Positions 53,859 through 63,833 are shown, counted from the first letter of the stretch. The stretch: DNA of 64,000 nt from Arthrobacter cupressi (GCF_900099975.1 NZ_FNEI01000011.1:62001-126000), one strand, 5' to 3'. Numbers and translations: made by a program. Notes: generated from the letters alone by a model not told the origin.

Positions 53859-54665
53859 ATGGAACGCAACGTTGCCGCGCGGCTCGTTTTCAAGACCGTG
53901 GCGAATACCAAGGTGGCCATGGCCATCGCCGTCGCCCGCGACCCCGGCTTCGCGTCGATGACGGAAACCCTGAGCGTCACCGCCGGCGGCGAGGCCGTGC
54001 CGTACACGGAACTGCAGGACCACCACGGCGGGCGCTTCCACTACATGGAGTTCCCTGATCCCAGCGAGGTGGAGGTCGAGTACAAGGCGACGGTGACCGG
54101 CCGCGGGGTGCCGGACGAGTCCTCGAAGATGGAGCTCATCCGCTATGTGCGGCCCAGCCGCTACGCCGAATCGGACCGGCTCCTGCCCACCTCCTACGCC
54201 GAGTTCGGCGGGTTGCATGGCCGCGAGCTGCTGCAGGCGGTGCGTGACTGGGTCAACAGCGAACTGCGGTACGTCAGCGGTTCCTCCCGTGGCACCGACG
54301 GCGCCGTGGAGACGCTGCTGCACCGCCGCGGGGTGTGCCGCGACTTCGCCCATTTGGCGATCGCCTTGCTGCGGTCCAAGGACATTCCGGCCAGGCTGGC
54401 GGCCGTCTATGCTCCCGGACTGAGCCCGATGGATTTCCACGCCGTGGCCGAGGCGCACGTCGACGGCGCCTGGTACGTCATCGATCCCACCGGCCTGGCT
54501 CCCCGGGAGGCCATGCTGCGGATCACCGCCGGACGCGACTCCTCCGACACTGCGTTCCTCTCCACCGTCGGGGGCAGCCTCTCCCTGAAGACGCTGAAGG
54601 TGACGGCGGAGATTGCCGGCGAGCTTCCGGCAGAAGACCCGGCCGCCGCCGTCGTCCTCGGTTAG
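53859..54665 (+). CDS. Transglutaminase-like protease family protein
   Basis: A 268-aa cytoplasmic protein with an N-terminal beta domain (about 1-95) and a C-terminal transglutaminase-like domain. The triad is intact: Cys160 in RRGVCRDFAHL, His194 in DFHAVAEA, and Asp209 in VIDPTGL. CGGAG precedes ATG 53859. It is probably a cysteine protease or amidase rather than a true crosslinker. Its stop overlaps the stop of the convergent marR gene in TTAG (54662-54665). Confidence 0.9.
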   Translation: MERNVAARLVFKTVANTKVAMAIAVARDPGFASMTETLSVTAGGEAVPYTELQDHHGGRFHYMEFPDPSEVEVEYKATVTGRGVPDESSKMELIRYVRPSRYAESDRLLPTSYAEFGGLHGRELLQAVRDWVNSELRYVSGSSRGTDGAVETLLHRRGVCRDFAHLAIALLRSKDIPARLAAVYAPGLSPMDFHAVAEAHVDGAWYVIDPTGLAPREAMLRITAGRDSSDTAFLSTVGGSLSLKTLKVTAEIAGELPAEDPAAAVVLG

Positions 54666-55168
54666 TCCGGAAGGCCGGAACGCAGCTTCTCGGTCAGCCG
54701 CATCAGCTCCTGCTGTTCCGTGGCGCTTAGCGCCGGAAGGAGCAGTTCGGCGATGTCACGCACGTGCTCCCGCCCGATCTCCTTCTGCAGCGCCACGCCG
54801 GCCTCGGTGAGCCCCAGCAGGATGCCGCGGCCGTCCTCCGGAGCGATGCTGCGCTCCACGAGGCCGCGCTTCTCCAAGCGGTCCACCAGCCGGCTCAGGC
54901 TCGATTGGCTGAGCAGCACGTGGTCGTTGATCTCGTTCAGGCGCAGCTTCCCGGTGGGGCAGCGGGAGAGCGTGAAGAGCACGTCGTACTCCTTGACGGG
55001 CAGCTTCTTGAACGCGGGCCCGGACTGCAGCCTGCGCATCACCGCCACCTGGGAGCGGAACAGCGACTCCCAGGCCTCGGCGGCGAGGCGCACGTCCTTG
55101 CCGGAAGCGGCGCCCGCGGGCCGGGCCGCTCCGGCCGGGGCTTTCCCAGCCGGAGCGGGGCTGCTCAT
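54662..55168 (-). CDS. MarR family transcriptional regulator
   Basis: A 168-aa winged-helix dimer-type regulator. The core is LPVKEYDVLFTLSRCPTG, LLSQSSLSRLVDRLEKRGLVER (recognition helix) and the wing GRGILLGLTEAG. The N-terminal 25 residues are Ala/Pro/Gly-rich. Its ATG overlaps the stop of the LLM oxidoreductase gene, so both come from one transcript that starts at the palindrome at 56356-56373; autoregulation is likely. Confidence 0.92.
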   Translation of the reverse strand: MSSPAPAGKAPAGAARPAGAASGKDVRLAAEAWESLFRSQVAVMRRLQSGPAFKKLPVKEYDVLFTLSRCPTGKLRLNEINDHVLLSQSSLSRLVDRLEKRGLVERSIAPEDGRGILLGLTEAGVALQKEIGREHVRDIAELLLPALSATEQQELMRLTEKLRSGLPD

Positions 55169-56295
55169 TCGTTGCTCCCCGGGTTCCCGACGGCGGCATC
55201 CGCCGTATCGCCCGCAGTTTCGGCCAGCTTGGCGGCCACCCGCGAGGCGTGGGTGGGGGCATCCGGCACGTGGGCCGGCTTGAGGGCGGCGTACTCCTTG
55301 CGGAGCACCGGCAGCACCTCCTCGCCGAACAGGTCCAGCTGCTCCAGCACGGTCTTCAGCGGCAGGCCGGCGTGGTCCACAAGGAACAGCTGGCGCTGGT
55401 AGTCGCCGAAGAACTCGCGGAAGGTCAGGGTCTTCTCGATGACCTCCTGCGGGCTGCCCACCGTCAGCGGGGTCTGCGACGTGAAGTCCTCCAGGGACGG
55501 GCCGTGGCCGTACACCGGGGCGTTGTCGAAGTACGGGCGGAATTCCTTCACGGCGTCCTGGGAGTTCTTCCGCATGAAGAACTGGCCGCCGAGGCCCACG
55601 ATTGCCTGGTCTGCCTTGCCGTGGCCGTAGTGCTCGTAGCGCTCACGGTAGAGGCCGATCAGCTGCTGGTAGTGCTCCTTGGGCCAGAAGATGTTGTTGG
55701 CGAAGAAGCCGTCGCCGTAGTACGCGGCGAGTTCGGCGATCTGCGGGCTGCGGATGGAACCGTGCCACACGAAGGGCGGGACGTCGTCGAGCGGGCGCGG
55801 CGTCGAGGTGAAGTTCTGCAGCGGGGTGCGGAACTTGCCGTTCCAGTTCACGGTGTCTTCGTCCCACAGCCGGCGCAGCAGGGCGTAGTTCTCGATCGCG
55901 AGCTCGATGCCGTCCTGGATGTTCTTGCCGAACCACGGGTACACCGGGGCCGTGTTGCCGCGGCCCATGATCAGGTCCACCCGGCCGTCCGCCAGGTGCT
56001 GCAGCATGGCGAAGTCCTCGGCGATCTTCACGGGATCGTTCGTGGTGATCAGGGTGGTGGAGGTCGAGAGGGTGATGCGCTCGGTCTGGGCCGCAATGTA
56101 GGCCAGCGTGGTGGTGGGGGAGGAAGAGAAGAAGGGCCGGTTGTGGTGCTCGCCGATGGCGTAGACGTCCATGCCGATCTCTTCGGCCTTCTTGGCGATG
56201 GCCACGGACGCCTTGATGCGCTCGTTTTCCGTGGGGGTGCGGCCCGTGGTGGGGTCAGTGGTGATGTCGCTGACGCTGAATACGCCGATCTCCAT
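55165..56295 (-). CDS. LLM class flavin-dependent oxidoreductase
   Basis: A luciferase-like monooxygenase of 376 aa. The barrel start MEIGVFSVSDIT, the GEHHNRPFFSSSP loop, the LSTSTTLITTNDPVK strand and the RVDLIMGRGN motif are typical of the FMN-dependent group. ATG 56295 is set by GAAAGG about 6 bases upstream; a longer frame to 56370 would cross the operator. The substrate is unknown. Since it is co-transcribed with marR, the inducer may be a xenobiotic or a phenolic compound. Confidence 0.9.
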   Translation of the reverse strand: MEIGVFSVSDITTDPTTGRTPTENERIKASVAIAKKAEEIGMDVYAIGEHHNRPFFSSSPTTTLAYIAAQTERITLSTSTTLITTNDPVKIAEDFAMLQHLADGRVDLIMGRGNTAPVYPWFGKNIQDGIELAIENYALLRRLWDEDTVNWNGKFRTPLQNFTSTPRPLDDVPPFVWHGSIRSPQIAELAAYYGDGFFANNIFWPKEHYQQLIGLYRERYEHYGHGKADQAIVGLGGQFFMRKNSQDAVKEFRPYFDNAPVYGHGPSLEDFTSQTPLTVGSPQEVIEKTLTFREFFGDYQRQLFLVDHAGLPLKTVLEQLDLFGEEVLPVLRKEYAALKPAHVPDAPTHASRVAAKLAETAGDTADAAVGNPGSNE

Positions 56296-56355
56296 GATGT
56301 GCCTTTCTTCCTGCCCGCGGTTGTGTGCGGGCGTTACAGACAGTGTATCCCAAAC

Positions 56356-56373
56356 TAGATGCATTTGCATCTA
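56356..56373 (-). promoter_or_regulatory. Palindromic operator of the LLM/marR operon (candidate)
   Basis: TAGATGCATTTGCATCTA has perfect 8-bp arms around TT. It is 61 bases upstream of the LLM start. A second, wider inverted pair GGCGTTACA (56330-56338) and TGTAACGCC (56382-56390) flanks it. MarR proteins bind palindromes of this size at their own operons. Confidence 0.75.
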
Positions 56374-56415
56374 TCGCCCTGTGTAACGCCCTGGCCCGCG
56401 GATTATTCCCGCACC

Positions 56416-56477
56416 CAACCAACTCGCAGTTAACGTCGTTTTGGGCGCGCAAAACGACAACAACTGCGAGTTGGTTG
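56416..56477. repeat. Palindromic intergenic repeat, copy 2
   Basis: 28-bp arms (56416-56443 with 56450-56477) match at 25 positions around GGCGCG. The inner half, built on GTCGTTTTG, and the outer half, CCAACTCGCAGTT, are the same as in copy 1 at 51001-51064. It lies between two genes on the minus strand, just behind the RND exporter stop. Confidence 0.85.
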
Positions 56478-56490
56478 TGAGCGGGGAGGG

Positions 56491-59400
56491 CTATTTGGGA
56501 GACCCTGGTGCGGCGCGTCGGCCAGTGACCTTCGGGACCATGCCGGTGGTCCAATCGAGGAATTCCGCGTCGTCCGTTCCGCTTCCGCCGGCACCATTCA
56601 CGACGGCGGGACGCTCTTTGAGTGCCTTCAGGAGGGCCTTCTTCTCCCGGCGGCCTTCCACCAGCTTGTAGAGGACCGGAACCAGCACCAGCGTCAGCAG
56701 GGTCGACGAAACCAGGCCGCCGATCACCACGATCGCCAGGGGCCGTGAGATGAACCCGCCGCCGCCGGTGAAGCCGAGAGCCATCGGCGTCAGCGCGAAC
56801 ACGGTGGCCAGCGCCGTCATGAGGATCGGCCGGAGGCGCCGCCGGGCGCCGTGGGTGATGGCGTCCTCGACGCTCATTCCCGCGCGGCCGTCCCGGGGGC
56901 TGCGGTACTGGTTGATGAGGTCGATCAGCACGATCGCGTTCGTGACCACGATGCCCACCAGCATCAGCAGCCCGATCAGGGCCGGCAGGCCGAGCGGAAC
57001 GCCCGTCAGCAGGAGCAACCCGATCGCACCGGTGGCCGCGAACGGCACCGATACCAGCAGGATGAGTGGCTGGATGAGCGACTTGAAGGCCGCCACCATG
57101 ATCACGTAGACGATCGCGATCGCGGCGAGCAGGGCCAGGCCGAGCTGCCGGAACGACTCCGCCTGCTGCGTGGTGGCGCCGCCGATCACCGCCGTCACGC
57201 CCGGGGGAAGCTGCACGGTGTCGAGGCGTTCCTGGACAGCGCTGCTTAACGCGCCCAGGTTGGAGCCCGACGGCGTCACGGTCACCTTGGCCGTGCGCTG
57301 GCCGTTGCTGCTGGTCACGGAGAGCGGAACATCCACCTGCTCCACGCTGGCGACGCTGCCCAGCGTGACCGGGCCGGCCGGCGTCGGGAGCTTGATGTCC
57401 CGCACCGCCGCGATGCTGGTGAAGCGGGTGCCTTCGCCGACCTGGACCGGGAAGTCGGTGGTGTCGATGCGCACCGTGCCGGCCGGGACCGGCGAGACCG
57501 TGGCGGCAAGCACGCCGGCCACCTGTTCTTCGTTGAGGCCGGCGGCCGTCGCCTTGGCCCGGTCCACCTTCACCTGGACCACGGGCTGGCCGGGGACGAG
57601 GTTGGTGGCGGTCTCGGAACTGCCGGGGACGCCGTTGAGCGCGTTGAAGACAGCGTCGCCGGCTGTCTGCAGGTCCTGCGGGGTGGCAGCGTTGATCGTC
57701 ACGTCCACCGTGGAGGAGGCGCCGAAGCCACCCTGCCGCGCACCGACGGTGACCTTGCCCGCGGCGCCGGCTTCGGCCAGCCGTGAGCGGACGGTGTCCT
57801 GCAGCTTCTCCTGGGCGGTGTTCTCCTCCGTGACGACCGTGAACGTCGAGGTCGACGCCCCTCCGGAGGTGAGCGCGGCGAGGCCGTTCTGGGCGTTGCC
57901 CGAGGTCACCTGGACATCCTTGATGCCCTCGATGCCGTCCAGGACCTGCTCCACCTTGGCGGCGGCTTCGGCGGTTTCGGCCAGGCTGCTGCCGGCCGGA
58001 AGGACCTGCCGGACCGTCATGCTGTTCTCGCCGGAGCGTCCCAGCAAATCGGTTGCCAGCAGCGGCGTCATGGCGGCCGTGCCGCCGAGCACCAGCACGG
58101 CCGCCACGATCGTCAGCACCGGGTGCTTCTGGGTGGCGGACAGCACCGGCAGGTAGCCGCGCTGCAGGCGGGTGCGCTGCTCGGCCTCATGGGCTTTCGC
58201 GGCTGTTTCCTGCGCCGCCTCGGCGCTCCCGGCCGCGGGCGACCTGAGGAACCAGTACGCCAGCACCGGGACGATGGTCAGGGCCACCAGCAGGGAGGCG
58301 AGCAGGGCGATCGTCACGGTCAGGGCGAACGGGCGGAACAATTCTCCGGCGAGGTCTCCGACGAAGGCGATGGGCAGGAAGACCGCCACCGTGGTCAGGG
58401 TGGAGGCCGTGATGGCGCCGGCCACCTCCCTGATGGAGTTCAGGATGGCGGTGAGCTTGTGTTCGCCGTAGCTCAGGTGGCGTTTGATGTTCTCGATCAC
58501 CACGATCGAGTCGTCCACCACGCGGCCGATCGCGATGGTGAGCGCGCCCAGGGTGAGGATGTTCAGCGAATACCGCGTGGCCGAAATGCCGATGAAGGTG
58601 ATCAGCAGGGACAAGGGAATCGATACCGCCGTGACCAGGGTGGAGCGCACGGACAGCAGGAACAGCAGGATGACCAGCACGGCGAAGCCCAGGCCAAGCA
58701 GTCCCTCGGTGGTCAGGTCCTTGATCGACTTCTCGATGTACGGAGCCTGGTCGAAGACCGGGGTGAAGCGGGCATTGGAACCCAGCTCCGCGCTCATCTG
58801 GCCCAGCGCATCCTTGACGGCATGCGAGATCGCCACGGTGTCGCCCTCGGGCTTTTTCGTCACGGTCAGCGCAAGCGTCTCTTTGCCGTTGGTCCGGGTG
58901 ATCGAGGTAGCCGGATCGTCCTTGATGCTGACGCCGGCCACGCTGCCGATGGTGGTGCCGGATTTGGCACCGGCAAGCGGCAGCGCCTTGATGGTGTCCA
59001 GCGAGTCGACCGGGCTGCCGATCTGCAGGGACAGGGACTTGCCCTGCTCTTCAACGGTCCCCGCCGGGACCAATGCGCCGTTGTTTCGCAGCGCGTCGGA
59101 CATGGACCCGATCGTGGCGCCCCGGGCGGCCATGGCCGCGGGGTCCGGCTTGATCAGGATGTGCTGGGTGGCGCCGCCGCTGACTTCGGCGCTGCGGACG
59201 CCGTCGATCTTCTGCAGCCGCGGCACGCTGAGCCGCAGGAGGTCGGCATTCAGCTCACTGAGCGGCTTGTCCGAGGACACCGCCAGGAAGATGATCGGGA
59301 AATCACTCACGTTGCCGGCGAAGGAGCGCGGCTCCACATCATCCGGCAGCGTGCGGCGGGCATTGGAGATGGCCCGGTCGATCTGGTTGCGGGCGCGGTC

Positions 59401-59706
59401 CAGGTTGGAGCCGTAGCTAAACACCAGGGTGATCTGGGAGACGCCGCTGCGCGAGGTGGACGTACTTGATTCCAGGCCCTCCACACTGTTCAGCGCCGTT
59501 TCGAGGGGGCGGCCCAGCTGCTTGTCCACGACTTCCGGGGATGCTCCCGGCATGGAGGTGAGTACCGTGATCTGCGGAAACTCGATCGACGGGATGAGCT
59601 CCTGCTTCAGGGAGGACATGGTGATCACGCCGAACACCGCCGCGAAGACGGTGATCAGCGCAATCAGTGCCCTGTTCGCCAGTGAAAGCCTTGCCAGAGC
59701 GAACAT
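56491..59706 (-). CDS. RND superfamily efflux permease (HAE1/AcrB-like)
   Basis: A 1071-aa RND pump with 12 expected membrane helices and two large periplasmic-type loops. Features are the N-terminal FALARLSLANRALIALI, the ELIPSIEFPQI segment, VVDKQLGRPLETALNSVEGL, and the helix 4 motif GRVVDDSIVVIENI with the paired aspartates of proton transport. SGGGGF-type and NAIVLIDLINQYR segments follow. AcrB-like pumps normally need an adaptor and an outer channel, neither of which is visible here; in Gram-positive bacteria it may work alone. AGGAGAGG precedes ATG 59706. Confidence 0.92.
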   Translation of the reverse strand: MFALARLSLANRALIALITVFAAVFGVITMSSLKQELIPSIEFPQITVLTSMPGASPEVVDKQLGRPLETALNSVEGLESSTSTSRSGVSQITLVFSYGSNLDRARNQIDRAISNARRTLPDDVEPRSFAGNVSDFPIIFLAVSSDKPLSELNADLLRLSVPRLQKIDGVRSAEVSGGATQHILIKPDPAAMAARGATIGSMSDALRNNGALVPAGTVEEQGKSLSLQIGSPVDSLDTIKALPLAGAKSGTTIGSVAGVSIKDDPATSITRTNGKETLALTVTKKPEGDTVAISHAVKDALGQMSAELGSNARFTPVFDQAPYIEKSIKDLTTEGLLGLGFAVLVILLFLLSVRSTLVTAVSIPLSLLITFIGISATRYSLNILTLGALTIAIGRVVDDSIVVIENIKRHLSYGEHKLTAILNSIREVAGAITASTLTTVAVFLPIAFVGDLAGELFRPFALTVTIALLASLLVALTIVPVLAYWFLRSPAAGSAEAAQETAAKAHEAEQRTRLQRGYLPVLSATQKHPVLTIVAAVLVLGGTAAMTPLLATDLLGRSGENSMTVRQVLPAGSSLAETAEAAAKVEQVLDGIEGIKDVQVTSGNAQNGLAALTSGGASTSTFTVVTEENTAQEKLQDTVRSRLAEAGAAGKVTVGARQGGFGASSTVDVTINAATPQDLQTAGDAVFNALNGVPGSSETATNLVPGQPVVQVKVDRAKATAAGLNEEQVAGVLAATVSPVPAGTVRIDTTDFPVQVGEGTRFTSIAAVRDIKLPTPAGPVTLGSVASVEQVDVPLSVTSSNGQRTAKVTVTPSGSNLGALSSAVQERLDTVQLPPGVTAVIGGATTQQAESFRQLGLALLAAIAIVYVIMVAAFKSLIQPLILLVSVPFAATGAIGLLLLTGVPLGLPALIGLLMLVGIVVTNAIVLIDLINQYRSPRDGRAGMSVEDAITHGARRRLRPILMTALATVFALTPMALGFTGGGGFISRPLAIVVIGGLVSSTLLTLVLVPVLYKLVEGRREKKALLKALKERPAVVNGAGGSGTDDAEFLDWTTGMVPKVTGRRAAPGSPK

Positions 59707-59769
59707 TGCATCCTCTCCTGGAATCTACGGTTGTTCAGCGTGCGGGCGCCGCCGCAGCCGTGGCAGGAA

Positions 59770-61275
59770 TCAGCTCCGCGTGGCGTCGGCGTTTTCGAGC
59801 TGCAGGGATGCCGCGGTGCTTGCCTCGATTTCGGCGGCCAGCTCCGGGTTGTCGTTGAGCTTGACCCCGTAGCCGGGCATCATTTCCTTGAGCTTGGACT
59901 GCCAGCCCTTGAAGTTCTTCGGGAAGGTCTTCTGCAGCAGCTCGATCATGATCGGCACGGCGGTGGAGGCTCCGGGGGACGCGCCGAGCAGGGCGCCGAT
60001 GGAGCCGTCGCGCGCGGCGATGACCTCGGTGCCGAACTGCAGGATGCCGCCCTTCTGCGGGTCCTTCTTGATGATCTGGACGCGCTGGCCGGCCGTGATC
60101 AGCTCCCACTTGGACCCGTCGGCTTCGGGGTAGTACTCGCGCAGGGACTCGACCTTCGCGTCGTGGCGCTTGGCCACTTCCTTGATCAGGTAGGCCGTCA
60201 GGTCCATGTTGTCCTTGGCCACGGCGAGCATCGGGATGATGTTGCTTGGGCGGATGGACAGCGGCAGGTCCAGGTAGCTGCTGGTCTTGAGGAAGTTCGT
60301 GGAGAATCCGGCGTACGGGCCGAAGAGCAGGGAACGCTTGCCGTCCACGTACCGGGTGTCCAGGTGCGGCACGGACATGGGCGGGGCGCCCACGGAGGCC
60401 TGGCCGTAGACCTTGGCGCTGTGCTGGAGCGCGGTCTCCTCGTCGGTGCAGCGGAAGAACTGGCCGGACACGGGGAAACCGCCGTAGCCCTTGCTTTCCG
60501 GGATCCCGGAGGCCTGCAGCAGGTGCAGGGCGCCGCCGCCGGCGCCGACAAAGACGAACTTGGCGTGGATGCGGCTGCGTTCCCCGGACGCCGGGTACTT
60601 GAGCGAAAGGTCCCAGCCGCCGTCGGAGGCTTTGCTGATGTTGCTGACCTCGTGGCCGTAGTTGACCTCGACGCCCGTATTGGCCAGGTACGTGGTCAGC
60701 TCGCGGGTCAGTGCGCCGAAGTCGACGTCGGTGCCCTCGGCCGCGCGGGTGGCGGCGACGCGCTGCTTGGGGTCGCGGCCCTTGACGATCAGGGGAGCCC
60801 ACTTGGCGATCTGGGCCTGGTCTTCCGTGTATTCCATGCTGCGGAAGAGGGTGTTGGGCTTGAGGGCCTCGTAGCGGGTCTTGAGGAAGTCCGCGTGCTT
60901 GTCGCCGATGACGAAGCTCATGTGCGGAACGGTGTTGATGAAGCCTTTGGGGGAACCGATCAGGTTGTTGTCCACCAGGTGGGACCAGAACTGGCGGGAC
61001 AGCTGGAACTGTTCGTTGATGTGCAGCGCCTTGGCGGGGTTCACGGAGCCGTCTTTGGCTGCCGGGGAGTAGTTCAGTTCGCAGAGCGCCGCGTGGCCCG
61101 TTCCTGCGTTGTTCCAAGGGCCGGAGCTTTCAAGGCCGGCTTCGTCCAGGCGTTCGAAGAGGGCGATGCTCCAGTTGGGTTCGAGCTGCTTGATGAACGC
61201 CCCGAGCGTTGCGCTCATGATTCCGCCGCCAATAAGGACGACGTCGGCGTGTTTGGTCTTGGAAATGAAGGTCAC
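59770..61275 (-). CDS. mqo: Malate:quinone oxidoreductase
   Basis: Mqo oxidises malate to oxaloacetate and passes electrons to the quinone pool, an alternative to soluble malate dehydrogenase. The 501-aa flavoprotein has the FAD loop [13 protein letters not shown], the [23 protein letters not shown] motif, [11 protein letters not shown] and [11 protein letters not shown] prefer GTG 61275, because GGAG lies eight bases before it; TTG 61281 is too close. TATTCT at 61316-61311 is a plausible -10. Confidence 0.94.
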   Translation of the reverse strand: MTFISKTKHADVVLIGGGIMSATLGAFIKQLEPNWSIALFERLDEAGLESSGPWNNAGTGHAALCELNYSPAAKDGSVNPAKALHINEQFQLSRQFWSHLVDNNLIGSPKGFINTVPHMSFVIGDKHADFLKTRYEALKPNTLFRSMEYTEDQAQIAKWAPLIVKGRDPKQRVAATRAAEGTDVDFGALTRELTTYLANTGVEVNYGHEVSNISKASDGGWDLSLKYPASGERSRIHAKFVFVGAGGGALHLLQASGIPESKGYGGFPVSGQFFRCTDEETALQHSAKVYGQASVGAPPMSVPHLDTRYVDGKRSLLFGPYAGFSTNFLKTSSYLDLPLSIRPSNIIPMLAVAKDNMDLTAYLIKEVAKRHDAKVESLREYYPEADGSKWELITAGQRVQIIKKDPQKGGILQFGTEVIAARDGSIGALLGASPGASTAVPIMIELLQKTFPKNFKGWQSKLKEMMPGYGVKLNDNPELAAEIEASTAASLQLENADATRS

Positions 61276-61354
61276 AGTCAATCTCCGATAGCAGCGGCAT
61301 TGGCTGTCACAGAATATCCCCGCGCCGCCCCATAACTGAAATTGCGGTGGGCCG

Positions 61355-63025
61355 TCAAGACTTTAGTCGGACGTTCGTGAAAACTTCGTTCAAGACCGGC
61401 GATGCAGGGTACTTTTCCACCCGGTCGGACAGTGCCAGGGCCGAGATCGGGAAGGCAATCGGCACGGCCGGGACGGTCGCGGCGATCTGCGCATTGATGG
61501 TGTCGTACTGGGCGTTGCGTTCCGGTCCCTCGGGCATGCCGCGGGCGCGGTCGATCTTGGAGAAGACCTGGGAATCGTTGTAGCCGAACTCGCCCCGGCG
61601 TTCGCCGAACAACGTGCCCACGAAGTTGTCCGGATCCGAGTAGACGCCGTTCCAGCCCAGCAGGTGCAGGGCATGGTCGCCGGGCGACTGGACCTTCGGC
61701 AGGTAGCCGTCCTCCCAATCCACCGGCACCGGTTTGATGTTGAAGCCGACGGCGGTCAGCTGCCTGCTGATTTCGGCGTAGATCTTTTCGGGGGTGGGCA
61801 GGTAACTGCGGGTCACGTTGAGCGGGTAGTAGAACTTGAGGGGCTCGCCCTTGTACCCGGCCTTCGCCAGCAACTGCTTGGCCTTGGCGGGATCGTACCC
61901 CAGCGCCGGCGCGTTGTTGTTGAAGCCGCTGAGCTTGGGCGGAACGAACTGGGAGGCCTGGGCCGTGTTGTCCATGAAGAACTTCCGGATGAGGCTTTCC
62001 TTGTCGATCGCATACTCAATCGCCTGGCGGACCTCGAGTTTCTGCAGGGGAACCACGGCCTGGTTGATGCCGAGGTACATCACCGAGAACGGATCCCGCT
62101 GCACGATCTGCATGCCGTGCTTGACCAAGGAATCGAAGGTGCCTGCGGTGACGAGGTCGTAGCCGTCAATCTTGCCGCTCAGCAGTGCGTCGAGCCGGCC
62201 CTGCGGATGGTCGAACGGCACGAAGTTCAGGGTGGCGATCTGGCCCCGATCACCCCAGTAGCCGCTATAGCTCTTGAGGGTGATCCTGTCCTTGGCCCAG
62301 GCGGAGAAGACGAAGGGGCCGGTGCCCACCGGGTGCGAGGCGTAGGCGGAGACAGCCTGCCCGTCCAGCGTGCGGTCCAGGACGTTGGCCTTCTGCTTCG
62401 CCAGCGCCGTGGGGGAGGAGATGGCGAAGGCCGGCAGGGTCAGGGCCTGCAGGAATCCGGTGAAGGGCCGGTTGAGTTTGATCCGCACTGCGTTGGCGCC
62501 GGTCGCGGTGCAGCTCTTGAAGATCGAAAGCGACGCGTTGTCCGAGAACGACTTGAAGACACTCTTGAACATGATTCCGGGCGCCTGGTTCCGGATCGCC
62601 GGGGTAAAGGTGTACCAGCGGTTGAAGTTGCTGCACACCGCGGCGGCGTTGAACGCGGTGCCGTCGTGGAAGGTGACCTTCTCCCGCAGCTTGAAGTCGT
62701 AGCTGAGCCCGTCGTCGCCTGCGGTCCATTCCGTGGCGAGCTGGGGAACGGGCTGGCCGGTGGACGGGTCGACGCCGAGCAGGCCTTCCATGACCTGGCG
62801 GGTCACGCGGTAGGTCTCGGAATCGTTGCTCAGGGCCGGATCCAGCCCGAGCGGCATGGCCGGCGTGCCGAAGTTGAAGGTCGCGTCCGGTGCAGCCGGC
62901 TTGGACGTGGCCATGGTTCCACTGGACGGCGCGGGCGCCGGGACGCCGGTGCACGAACTCAGGGCCAGGGCAAGAAGGGCCGCGCCGATCTGCAGTTTCA
63001 TCCGGCGTCGTTTGCTGCTTGCCAC
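61355..63025 (-). CDS. ABC transporter substrate-binding lipoprotein (DppA/OppA family)
   Basis: A 556-aa secreted lipoprotein with lipobox LSSC and a family 5 solute-binding fold: the N-terminal [47 protein letters not shown], and the conserved YAIDKESLI and C-terminal [13 protein letters not shown]. It binds peptides or similar solutes for an ABC importer, but no permease or ATPase genes adjoin, so it is an orphan here. GTG 63025 follows GAGGGG. Shortly upstream lies the tRNA-Leu gene. Confidence 0.92.
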   Translation of the reverse strand: MASSKRRRMKLQIGAALLALALSSCTGVPAPAPSSGTMATSKPAAPDATFNFGTPAMPLGLDPALSNDSETYRVTRQVMEGLLGVDPSTGQPVPQLATEWTAGDDGLSYDFKLREKVTFHDGTAFNAAAVCSNFNRWYTFTPAIRNQAPGIMFKSVFKSFSDNASLSIFKSCTATGANAVRIKLNRPFTGFLQALTLPAFAISSPTALAKQKANVLDRTLDGQAVSAYASHPVGTGPFVFSAWAKDRITLKSYSGYWGDRGQIATLNFVPFDHPQGRLDALLSGKIDGYDLVTAGTFDSLVKHGMQIVQRDPFSVMYLGINQAVVPLQKLEVRQAIEYAIDKESLIRKFFMDNTAQASQFVPPKLSGFNNNAPALGYDPAKAKQLLAKAGYKGEPLKFYYPLNVTRSYLPTPEKIYAEISRQLTAVGFNIKPVPVDWEDGYLPKVQSPGDHALHLLGWNGVYSDPDNFVGTLFGERRGEFGYNDSQVFSKIDRARGMPEGPERNAQYDTINAQIAATVPAVPIAFPISALALSDRVEKYPASPVLNEVFTNVRLKS

Positions 63026-63056
63026 TCTTGTCCCCTCAAGGCAGTCGGACGGAACG

Positions 63057-63089
63057 CGGCCGGACCCCCGTGCAACAGGGGTCCGGCCG
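63057..63089 (-). terminator. Hairpin between tRNA-Leu and the solute-binding protein gene
   Basis: Perfect 12-bp arms (63057-63068 with 63078-63089, loop of nine bases), ten bases behind the tRNA 3' end. No T-run on the minus strand, so it may be a processing or partial termination element for the tRNA transcript. Confidence 0.5.
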
Positions 63090-63098
63090 TCCACATTG

Positions 63099-63180
63099 TG
63101 CGCAAGGGGGGACTTGAACCCCCACGCCCGAAGGCACAGGAACCTAAATCCTGCGTGTCTGCCAATTTCACCACTCGCGC
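63099..63180 (-). tRNA. tRNA-Leu (anticodon UAG)
   Basis: An 82-nt tRNA. The acceptor arm GCGCGAG pairs with CTTGCGC plus discriminator A, and the D arm has GTGGTGAAATTGGCAGACAC. The anticodon stem CAGGA/TCCTG closes a TTTAGGT loop with anticodon TAG, a variable arm of the type II class follows, and the T arm has GGTTCAAGTCC. CCA is not encoded. It reads CUA and, by wobble, other CUN codons. Confidence 0.96.
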
Positions 63181-63275
63181 AAGTGCCGGCGTCGGGAATC
63201 GCCAGATCCCGTAGCCGCGCCGGCCTCCATTCTACCCACGCCCGCAGCCGCCGCGGGCCAAGCGGACGCCGGCCC

Positions 63276-63752
63276 TTATTTGGGGTCGAGCTTGAGGTCC
63301 CTGCGGAGCTTGGCGACGTGTCCGGTTGCCCGGACGTTGTACTGGGCCACGGCCACCTTGCCTTCGGGATCCACCACCACCGTGGAGCGGATCAATCCCT
63401 GGTAGGTGCGGCCGTAGTTCTTTTTTTCGCCCCAGGCCGCATAGGCGTCGGCCACCTTGTGGTCCTCGTCGGAGAGCAGCGGGAACGTCAGCGACTCCTC
63501 GGCCACGAACTTGGCCAGCGCGGGAACGGGATCGGGCGAGATGCCCAGCACCCGGTAGCCGGCCGCCTGCAGGGACGCGAGCGAATCCCGGAAATCGCAG
63601 GCCTGCTTGGCGCAGGCCGGGGTCGACGCGGCGGGGTAGAAGTAGACGATCGTGCTGCTGCCACGGAAGGAATCCAGCGCGACATCGTTGCCGTCCTGGT
63701 CCTTGAGGGTAAAGGCGGGGGCGGTGTCGCCGGGGGTGAGTCGTTCAGCCAT
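63276..63752 (-). CDS. bcp: Thioredoxin-dependent peroxiredoxin (Bcp/PrxQ family)
   Basis: Bcp reduces peroxides with a peroxidatic cysteine. The 158-aa protein has Cys47 in ASTPACAKQACDF, with a resolving Cys52 five residues later. The motif has Ala where most Bcp proteins have Gly before the Cys. GDTAPAFTLKDQDG and IVYFYPAAS are typical. AAGGAG lies five bases before ATG 63752. It is divergent from a MarR-family gene, possibly its regulator. Confidence 0.94.
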   Translation of the reverse strand: MAERLTPGDTAPAFTLKDQDGNDVALDSFRGSSTIVYFYPAASTPACAKQACDFRDSLASLQAAGYRVLGISPDPVPALAKFVAEESLTFPLLSDEDHKVADAYAAWGEKKNYGRTYQGLIRSTVVVDPEGKVAVAQYNVRATGHVAKLRRDLKLDPK

Positions 63753-63833
63753 GGGTGCTCCTTGCTTGCGTCGGCGATCACCCAGCTTAGTAATAGCCCG
63801 GCCGGGAAACCGAATTGCCGGCAGTCCCTTTTA

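Noticed and set aside
56491..59706. MmpL lipid transporter
   Set aside because: The sequence has the AcrB/HAE1 motifs rather than MmpL features, and 12 helices with two equal loops.
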